Shown here: positions 5,667 to 11,091 of the stretch, one piece after another
Position numbering within the stretch: position 1 is the first letter of the stretch
How the letters are laid out: every line of letters starts with the position of its first letter
Assembly (NCBI GenBank): GCA_900759105.1
Contig: CAAETY010000140.1
Span: 1-11,091 of the forward strand
Direction of reading: 5' to 3'
DNA: 11,091 nt
Source: Peptococcaceae bacterium
GTDB taxonomy: Bacteria; Bacillota; Peptococcia; Peptococcales; Peptococcaceae
The notes under the pieces: generated by a model
Told to the model about the DNA's origin: nothing
Database searches by the model: none
The model's input: the letters and a program-made list of their open reading frames with translations, nothing else
Program-made: the position numbers and the translations under genes

Positions 5667-5695
5667 TTCAAAAAAGCAAAGGAATATGGTATACT
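5667..5695 (+). promoter_or_regulatory. Promoter of the phase-variable surface protein
   Basis: TTCAAA (5667-5672), a 17-base spacer, and TATACT (5690-5695) with an extended TGG in front. Transcription would start near 5702, giving a leader of about 95 bases. The preceding stretch, 5532-5666, holds a short palindrome TTGTC-CTC-GACAA at 5552-5564 that could be an operator, but nothing else recognisable. Confidence 0.7.
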
Positions 5696-5796
5696 TTATT
5701 AAAGAAAAGATTCTTAAAATTCTGTAATGTACATGTAATAGTCATTGCAGAGTAGAGAAACATATCTGTGAAGGAAAAAAGAGAGGATGAAAGAAA

Positions 5797-5985
5797 ATGA
5801 AACGACGTGTGAAAAAATGCGTCAGTGCTTTTTTAGCGCTGATGCTGCTAACGACATTGTTGCCGGCAGCCGGTTTTGCGGCAGACGAGCAACGAGCAAC
5901 GAGCAACGAGCAACGAGCAACGAACGAGTGTATCTACTTCGGCACAGTCACCGGTACAGCTTACCAAATCGGTGCAAACCGATGA
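5797..5985 (+). CDS. Signal-peptide leader frame of the surface protein (OFF-phase product, 62 aa)
   Basis: This frame encodes a classic Sec signal peptide. It has a basic start MKRRVKK, a hydrophobic core (CVSAFLALMLLTTLLPAAGFA) and a likely cleavage after Ala near residues 28-29 (GFAAD). GAGAGG at 5781-5786 lies 10 bases before the ATG. After the signal the frame enters the heptamer repeat (DEQRATSNEQRATNE), then runs out of the large protein's frame and stops at 5985. On its own the 62-residue product has no domain. In the same-strand frame next to it lies the 1,300-residue body that lacks a signal peptide. Removing one heptamer joins the two without any stop: DEQRATSNEQRTSVSTSAQSPVQ. The joined protein would have 1,357 residues. 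I therefore read this as the true 5' end of the gene below, separated from it by repeat length. Confidence 0.88.
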   Translation: MKRRVKKCVSAFLALMLLTTLLPAAGFAADEQRATSNEQRATNECIYFGTVTGTAYQIGANR

Positions 5986-8900
5986 CGAAGGCGATAGCAC
6001 ACTTTCGTTGGAAGCGTATGTAACAGGAAATGTGACCCATTCTAATACACCATTGGATATTGTGATGGTGATGGACCAATCCGGATCCATGGTAGGAAAA
6101 AATTTAACAGCACTGAAGGCGGCGGCGAATACATTTATGACGACCATCGCTGAAGATGCCGCGGATTACAATGTCGATCACCGCGTGGCGGTGGTTGGTT
6201 ATGCATCCAATGCAACCGCAGGTTATAATGGTTATTCGGATGAAATCGTCAACGGGAGTAAAAGCTATTGGGTCAATACCGGGCTTTACGTGAACGGTGA
6301 TTTCAAAAACTACGAGACCGAGGATAGCTATCAACAAATCAGCCGTGATGAGATGGATCCTTCCCTTGTTTACTACATCAAAGACGGGAGCGGATATACT
6401 GAAATTCATTACCGTAATGGTAAATGGAAGTATCAAGGCTTGTTTAGATGGTATGAAATCAGCGAAAACGAAACGGTTTATAAGCTGGTTTCAGGCACAA
6501 AACTTTCTGCTGCTGATTACAAGGCTTCACTGGTAAGCACCGGCAATAGTGGCGCGGTTAATCCGGTTGTGAGCCAAACCATCGATAAGCTTGCTGCCGC
6601 TGGCGCGACCTATACCTCATATGGGATGCTCATGGCAGGAGAAGTATTTAAAAATAATCCGATTCCATCCGACCAAACCCGTAAACGCGTGGTTGTGCTC
6701 TTTACCGATGGTGCAACCGATAGCGATCGTAATACCGTGCTCCAACGCTCCAATGCGCTCAAAAGTACCTACGGGGCAGATGTCTTTACAGTGGGGCTCG
6801 GCGTAGAAGGTGAAAGTAATTTCTTAAAACACATTTCCACCGATTATGGTGGGGATGCCGCTTACACCGAAGATTATTGGGGAAATGGTAAATATTCCGG
6901 CACAGCATCTGCTGATGGGATTGACTATTCCTTAAATGCCGAAACCGCAGAAGGCTTAAAAGAAGCCTTTGAAAAAATCGCACAAGACGTTGCCTCTGTT
7001 CCTGCGGATGCGACCACTGTTTTGAGCGATACCATAAACGATATGTTTGTGCCAACCACCGATGCGAGCGGTGTAAAGGTATATACCCAAACGGCAAGCG
7101 GGACAGGATCCGAGCCAAGTTGGGGAGGCCTTGTTGATATCACAAATAAAGTGACTGTGAATCTCGAAGGCAAAACTGTCAAAGTAAGCGGTTTTAACTA
7201 CACTGAAAATTTGGTTCTTCAAAAGGACGGCAAATGGAAAGGCAAAAAGCTCGTAGTAAAATTTGGCATTAAACCGGATACTACTTATACCAATTGGCAA
7301 AAGGGTACCCACGACTATGACACCAACAACACCACTGATAAACAAGCTGCGTTGCGTGACAAAGACGGCAACGTATTGGGCGAAAGCTTGGAAAAATCTC
7401 CAGAGCTGCCCGTAACAGGCTATAGCATTACCTACAGCTGGACCAACGCACCAAAAGGCGAAAATGTGCCTGTTGATAACAATGTCTACGTGAAGGGTCA
7501 ATCCTATACAGTAGATAGCAAATACACCCAAAACACCCAAGTAACCACGAAGGATACCTATGGCAATGTCACCGCTATCTACGCCTTTAGCGGTTGGGAT
7601 ACTGCAAACGGCACCATGGGCAATAGTGACCTTACCATCAAGGGCTCTTGGAAATACGATGAGCAACAGGTTGCAACCCATCACGTTATCTACAATTGGG
7701 GAACGGATAATATCCCACCGAATGTGAGTCTACCAAAAGACGGCAATAGCTACGTGAAAGGTCAATCTTATACAGTAGATACAACCTATACTGACAAAAC
7801 AAAGATTTATGAAGAAGATGAATATAATAATATCATCGGCGTTTACACCTTTAGCGGTTGGACCGATGCCGGCAACGGTAAGATGGGTGATAATGATGCG
7901 ATGATTACCGGTGAATGGCACTACAAGGCTGTAGAAGTGGCAAAGCATGGCATTACCTACGCATGGAGTGGCGATGTTCCGGAAACCGTTACTCTGCCGA
8001 TTGATAGCAACACCTATGTAAAGGGACAACCATACGAAGTGGACAAAACCTTTACCGCAGGCCATACGATTAACGTAACGGATCAATATGGCAATGTCAT
8101 CGGTACCTACACCTTTAGTGGCTGGGATACTGCAGACGGCACCATGGGTGAAAACGACCTTACCATTACGGGTCATTGGACGTACAAAGGGCAACAGGTC
8201 GCAGCTCATAAAATTACCTATGATTGGGACACTGAAAATATCCCTGAGGGCGCAGACGTAATCTTGCCAATCGATGAAACGCTTTATGTAAACGGGGAAC
8301 CGTACGCAGTAGACGATACTTTTACCGCAGGTCAAACGATTAAAGAGACGGATGCGCATGGCAATGAGATTGGTACCTACACCTTTAGTGGTTGGACCGA
8401 TCCAAACAATGGCGTAATGGGCGATAGCGACATTACCATTACAGGTACTTGGACGTACAAAGGGCAAACAATCCCTACCCACAAGATTACCTACGATTGG
8501 GGTACTGAAAATGTCCCTGCGGGCGAAACCTTGCCGGTCGATGAAACTTCTTACGTAAAGAATCAACCATACAAGGTAGACAAGACCTTTACTAAAGGGT
8601 ATGAAATTAAAATAATGGATGACCATAACAACCTGGTTGGTGTCTATGTCTTTAGCGGTTGGGATACCGAAGATGGCATCATGGGCGACAATGACCTCAC
8701 CATCAAGGGTTCTTGGAAATACGACAAAATTAATCCGGAAAACTTTACCCTCGACTATGACGCCAATGGCGGCGAAGGCACCATGACCGACAGTGCTTCT
8801 CCTTATGTAAATAACAGCCAAGCAAAGGTTCTTGACAATGAATTTACCCGTTCCAACTACCGTTTCACCGGTTGGAACACCAAAGCAGACGGCACCGGCG

Positions 8901-9877
8901 ATAGCTACAAAGCCGGCGACGTGATTAAAATGACTGCCAACATGACCCTCTATGCACAATGGAAGCATAAAGGCGGCGGTGGTAGTGGCGACAAGAAAGT
9001 GACCCTCCACTATGAATCCAACGGAGGCACCACCTACAAAGACGAACGCTACACCTACGGCACCACCGTTAAATTAGACAAAACCCCATTGCGTGAAGGC
9101 CACACCTTTACCGGATGGTACGCTGACAAAGAATTAACCAAGAAAATCAGCAACATTACCATGAAAGGTGACAAAACCGTCTATGCAGGATGGGAATTGA
9201 CCCCGGTACCACCGGCCTTTGACGGCGACCACACCGCATACATAATAGGTTTTGTAGACGGCACTGTAAAACCGCTGGCGAACATTACCCGATCCGAAGT
9301 AGCGGCCATCTTCTATCGTCTCCTCAGCGATGAAGAACGAGAAAAACACAAAACCACCACCAATAACTTTGCCGATGTCAGCCCAAGCGCATGGTACAAC
9401 ACCCCGGCATCCACCATGGCAGCCATGGGGATAATCGGTGGCTACCCGGATGGCCTCTTCCACGGCACTGACAACATCACCCGTGCAGAATTTGCAGCCA
9501 TCTGCGCACGCTTTGACAAAAACACCAAAAACACCAAAGCAGACTTTAGCGACATCAGTGGCCACTGGGCAGAACTGGATATCGCCATCGCAGCCAACAA
9601 CGGCTGGATCATGGGTTATCCGGACGGCACCTTCCGACCAAACCAAACCATCACCCGTGCAGAAGCCATGGCACTCATCAACCGTGTGCTGGCACGAATT
9701 CCGGAAGGCCCACAAGACCTCCTGGACGGCATGAAAACCTGGCCGGACAACATGAACACCGGCAAGTGGTACTACATCCCTGTACAGGAAGCAACCAATA
9801 GCCACGACTACGAACGCAAAGCCAACGGCAGCGAAAAGTGGACCGCATTAAACAAAGTACCGGATGTTTTGCACTAA
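5876..9877 (+). CDS. Giant VWA / repeat / SLH cell-surface protein, body frame
   Basis: The body has 1,333 codons from a TTG at 5876 that has no ribosome site, so normal translation should enter from the signal peptide at 5797. Domains follow in order. A VWA domain (about 6050-6990) has a complete MIDAS metal site: DQSGS with Asp at 6074, Thr at 6608 or 6614, and FTDG with Asp at 6707. It is interrupted by an insert of about 100 residues rich in Tyr and charged residues. A beta-rich segment reminiscent of pilus-tip adhesins covers about 6990-7420. Five tandem repeats cover 7424-8743. Two InlB/Flg_new repeats (YDANGG, YESNGG, each ending W) cover 8744-9201, joined by a GGGGSG linker. Three SLH domains start near 9218, 9368 and 9542, with ITRSE, ITRAE, ITRAE motifs, and a conserved EATNSHDYERK tail closes the protein. 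SLH domains bind cell-wall polymer, so the protein is displayed on the surface; adhesion is inferred from the VWA. Confidence 0.92.
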   Translation: MRQTSNEQRATSNEQRTSVSTSAQSPVQLTKSVQTDDEGDSTLSLEAYVTGNVTHSNTPLDIVMVMDQSGSMVGKNLTALKAAANTFMTTIAEDAADYNVDHRVAVVGYASNATAGYNGYSDEIVNGSKSYWVNTGLYVNGDFKNYETEDSYQQISRDEMDPSLVYYIKDGSGYTEIHYRNGKWKYQGLFRWYEISENETVYKLVSGTKLSAADYKASLVSTGNSGAVNPVVSQTIDKLAAAGATYTSYGMLMAGEVFKNNPIPSDQTRKRVVVLFTDGATDSDRNTVLQRSNALKSTYGADVFTVGLGVEGESNFLKHISTDYGGDAAYTEDYWGNGKYSGTASADGIDYSLNAETAEGLKEAFEKIAQDVASVPADATTVLSDTINDMFVPTTDASGVKVYTQTASGTGSEPSWGGLVDITNKVTVNLEGKTVKVSGFNYTENLVLQKDGKWKGKKLVVKFGIKPDTTYTNWQKGTHDYDTNNTTDKQAALRDKDGNVLGESLEKSPELPVTGYSITYSWTNAPKGENVPVDNNVYVKGQSYTVDSKYTQNTQVTTKDTYGNVTAIYAFSGWDTANGTMGNSDLTIKGSWKYDEQQVATHHVIYNWGTDNIPPNVSLPKDGNSYVKGQSYTVDTTYTDKTKIYEEDEYNNIIGVYTFSGWTDAGNGKMGDNDAMITGEWHYKAVEVAKHGITYAWSGDVPETVTLPIDSNTYVKGQPYEVDKTFTAGHTINVTDQYGNVIGTYTFSGWDTADGTMGENDLTITGHWTYKGQQVAAHKITYDWDTENIPEGADVILPIDETLYVNGEPYAVDDTFTAGQTIKETDAHGNEIGTYTFSGWTDPNNGVMGDSDITITGTWTYKGQTIPTHKITYDWGTENVPAGETLPVDETSYVKNQPYKVDKTFTKGYEIKIMDDHNNLVGVYVFSGWDTEDGIMGDNDLTIKGSWKYDKINPENFTLDYDANGGEGTMTDSASPYVNNSQAKVLDNEFTRSNYRFTGWNTKADGTGDSYKAGDVIKMTANMTLYAQWKHKGGGGSGDKKVTLHYESNGGTTYKDERYTYGTTVKLDKTPLREGHTFTGWYADKELTKKISNITMKGDKTVYAGWELTPVPPAFDGDHTAYIIGFVDGTVKPLANITRSEVAAIFYRLLSDEEREKHKTTTNNFADVSPSAWYNTPASTMAAMGIIGGYPDGLFHGTDNITRAEFAAICARFDKNTKNTKADFSDISGHWAELDIAIAANNGWIMGYPDGTFRPNQTITRAEAMALINRVLARIPEGPQDLLDGMKTWPDNMNTGKWYYIPVQEATNSHDYERKANGSEKWTALNKVPDVLH
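5887..5921 (+). repeat. Heptanucleotide tandem repeat (GAGCAAC)5, phase-variation switch
   Basis: Five perfect copies of GAGCAAC lie head to tail, followed by the near-copy GAACGAG. The unit is not a multiple of three, so every gain or loss changes the reading frame. No stop codon lies within the repeat in any forward frame. Signal peptide and protein body are joined with 4 or 7 copies and unjoined with 5 (present here) or 6. Three units encode the seven-residue period EQRATSN. Repeats of this kind change length by slipped-strand mispairing, as known for heptamers in Haemophilus hmw promoters and for tetramers in its lic genes. Confidence 0.92.
7424..8743 (+). repeat. Five tandem 86-91-residue protein repeats
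   Basis: Units begin at 7424, 7682, 7949, 8210 and 8483 and are 86, 89, 87, 91 and 87 residues long. Each follows the plan ITYxW, then LPxDxxxYVKGQxYxVDxxxT, then a xDxxGNxxGxYxFSGW segment, then GxMGDNDLTIxGxWxY. They resemble the SHIRT and InlB-type beta repeats of Gram-positive adhesins, which act as stalks. The family assignment is tentative. The DNA copies have diverged in most places, so this looks like an old duplication rather than a recombining minisatellite. Confidence 0.88.
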
Positions 9878-9911
9878 CGCTGACATTTGCGAAAAACAAA
9901 CACAGTGTGAC

Positions 9912-9967
9912 GCCGGATACACATAAGCAATAGCAACCATCTATCGGAATAGATGCAACTATCCGGC
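9912..9967. repeat. Nested inverted repeats downstream of the surface gene
   Basis: GCCGGATA (9912-9919) is a perfect inverted match to TATCCGGC (9960-9967). Inside it, CATCTAT (9938-9944) pairs perfectly with ATAGATG (9949-9955) around CGGA. No T tract follows, so it is not a terminator. It may stabilise the 3' end of the long mRNA or be a mobile-element scar. Confidence 0.6.
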
Positions 9968-9985
9968 TAGAACGCAAAAACCAAA

Positions 9986-10030
9986 AGCCTCATGCCCACA
10001 CCGTTAAGGTGTGGAGCATGGGACTATTTT
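9986..10030 (+). terminator. Terminator of the surface protein gene
   Basis: CCACACC/GGTGTGG with a GTTAA loop is continued by CATGC/GCATG across a one-base bulge and a few further pairs. The T-rich tail is short and interrupted (ACTATTTT), so termination may be incomplete. Confidence 0.65.
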
Positions 10031-10087
10031 GTATATGGGGGATTGTGCGCCAAAATCGCGCGTTAAAGGGGTGCTATCATCGCAACC

Positions 10088-10100
10088 TATGATATATACT
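10088..10100 (+). promoter_or_regulatory. Possible -10 region of the hydrolase gene
   Basis: TATGAT (10088-10093) and TATACT (10095-10100) lie side by side. No good -35 box is visible at 17 bases (TGCTAT at 10072-10077). The distance to the start codon is compatible with a promoter. Confidence 0.35.
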
Positions 10101-10136
10101 TAGCTTGACCGGTAAGACCCTTTGGAGGTGAAAATA

Positions 10137-10958
10137 ATGAAGGAACGGACCTATCAAACGCTTTGCGGAACGATACATTATTGGACGAGCATCCTAAGCT
10201 TGGATGCACCCACGCTTGTCTTTTTGCCGGGATTAACCGCTGATCACAGATTGTTTAATAAACAAATTGAGCACTTCGAAGGAAAGCATAACGTCATGGT
10301 GTGGGACGCACCGGCGCATGCATCCTCGTGGCCGTTTCAATTTGACTTTGACCTCTTTGACAAGGCGAAATGGCTGAATGGGATTCTTGAAAAGGAAGGA
10401 ATCACCAAACCGATTATAGTCGGTCAGTCAATGGGTGGATACGTGGGGCAGGTCTACGCACAGCTTTATCCAAGCAAACTGACAGGCTTTATTGCCATTG
10501 ACTCCGCACCCTTGCAAAGAAAATACATGACGGCCGCTGAGCGCTGGCTTTTGAAAAGAATGGAGCCGGTATATGCACATTATCCATGGAAGCTACTCGT
10601 AAAATCGGGGTCTGAGGGCGTTGCAACCTCCGACTATGGCAGAAGGTTAATGCGTGACATGATGCTGATCTATGACGGCGACCGAAAGCGTTACGCAAAA
10701 ATTGCCGGACATGGCTATCGCATATTGGTCAAGGCGATAGAGGAAAATTTGCCATATGCGCTTCAATGCCCGGCGTTGCTACTATGTGGGACGCACGACC
10801 ATGCCGGTGCGTGCAGACGGTATAACAAAGCATGGCATCAAAAAACGCGCATTCCCTTGAAGTGGATTGAAGGCGCCGGACATAATGCCAACACAGACAA
10901 GCTGGCGCTGATAAATCATCTCATCGAAGAATTCCTATCAGAAATCTGCCGGGGCTAA
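10137..10958 (+). CDS. Alpha/beta-fold hydrolase
   Basis: A cytoplasmic protein of 273 residues with the complete layout of an alpha/beta hydrolase. The oxyanion-hole region is FLPGLTADHRLF (29-40). The nucleophile elbow is GQSMGG with Ser98. The acid is in CGTHDHAG (Asp221) and the catalytic His in EGAGHNAN (His249). An alpha-helical cap lies at about residues 125-200. Such enzymes cleave esters, lactones, amides or similar bonds; the substrate cannot be predicted here. I chose ATG at 10137 because GGAGG (10124-10128) lies 8 bases upstream. A TTG at 10122 in the same frame would overlap the ribosome site. The gene has no signal peptide. No terminator is visible in the 90 bases after the stop codon. 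Confidence 0.9.
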   Translation: MKERTYQTLCGTIHYWTSILSLDAPTLVFLPGLTADHRLFNKQIEHFEGKHNVMVWDAPAHASSWPFQFDFDLFDKAKWLNGILEKEGITKPIIVGQSMGGYVGQVYAQLYPSKLTGFIAIDSAPLQRKYMTAAERWLLKRMEPVYAHYPWKLLVKSGSEGVATSDYGRRLMRDMMLIYDGDRKRYAKIAGHGYRILVKAIEENLPYALQCPALLLCGTHDHAGACRRYNKAWHQKTRIPLKWIEGAGHNANTDKLALINHLIEEFLSEICRG

Positions 10959-11049
10959 TGTCGGTTGTACGGTAAGGAACAATTTACAGCACATAATATA
11001 GAAGGAAAACACACGCAGAAAAAAGAAACAAAAAAACACAAAATAAGAG

Positions 11050-11078
11050 TTGACAACCAAAAGGAGTGAGCGTATAAT
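11050..11078 (+). promoter_or_regulatory. Perfect consensus sigma-A promoter, gene outside the window
   Basis: TTGACA (11050-11055), exactly 17 bases, then TATAAT (11073-11078). Both boxes match consensus at all six positions. Transcription would start near 11085, so the product lies beyond the right edge. The AAAGGAG inside the spacer looks like a ribosome site but lies upstream of the start of transcription. Confidence 0.9.
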
Positions 11079-11091
11079 AATCAATCGTTGG

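Noticed and set aside
5552..5755. 67-codon frame upstream of the surface protein gene, starting at TTG
   Set aside because: No ribosome site; it spans the surface-gene promoter and matches no family I know.
5887..5921. CRISPR-like array
   Set aside because: The units are 7 bases and directly adjacent with no spacers; it is a simple sequence repeat inside a coding region.
7730..9010. Long open frame on the minus strand opposite the repeat region (426 codons)
   Set aside because: It is a mirror of the coding bias and repeats of the plus-strand surface gene; no ribosome site and no recognisable protein.

Overview
The window reads as chromosomal DNA of a low-to-mid G+C Firmicute, probably an amino-acid-fermenting anaerobe. 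The reasons are AGGAGG-type ribosome sites, TTGACA/TATAAT promoters, an SLH-anchored surface protein, and a 421-residue glutamate dehydrogenase that, from memory, closely resembles the NAD-specific enzyme of Peptoniphilus asaccharolyticus. A Peptoniphilaceae-like host is my best guess, not a certainty.

Layout, all genes on the + strand: (1) 1-502, the 3' end of an APC-type amino acid permease and its terminator. (2) 503-1028, a long intergenic region ending in a promoter and structured leader for glutamate dehydrogenase. (3) 1029-2362, glutamate dehydrogenase and a strong terminator. (4) 2428-3183, an HD-domain phosphohydrolase starting at TTG. (5) 3216-4014, a TraX-family membrane protein. 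(6) 4015-4631, a 600-base gap that holds two apparent small-RNA genes with matching promoters and 5' ends, several all-pyrimidine hairpin loops, and two further terminators. (7) 4632-5354, a membrane-anchored protein with two PepSY domains. (8) 5397-5531, the broken 3' end of a lost SLH gene with a terminator. (9) 5667-9877, a very large surface protein (signal peptide, VWA, five tandem repeats, two InlB-type repeats, three SLH domains). (10) 10137-10958, an alpha/beta hydrolase. (11) A perfect consensus promoter at the right edge that drives something outside the window.

The most striking feature is at 5887-5921. Five tandem copies of the heptamer GAGCAAC sit directly after the signal peptide of the giant surface protein. 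As written, the signal peptide and the 1,300-residue body are in different frames, and losing one repeat (or gaining two) joins them exactly. This is the layout of a phase-variable contingency locus, captured here in the OFF state. The second is the pair of small RNAs at 4154-4318 and about 4409-4463. Their TCAGTTGAGG 5' ends lie at the same distance from extended -10 boxes, and their loops are complementary to Shine-Dalgarno sequences.

Most genes have their own promoter and terminator, so the window is a series of single-gene units rather than one operon. The permease and glutamate dehydrogenase plausibly serve amino acid uptake and catabolism. The SLH protein and its neighbouring SLH remnant mark a locus of surface variation.
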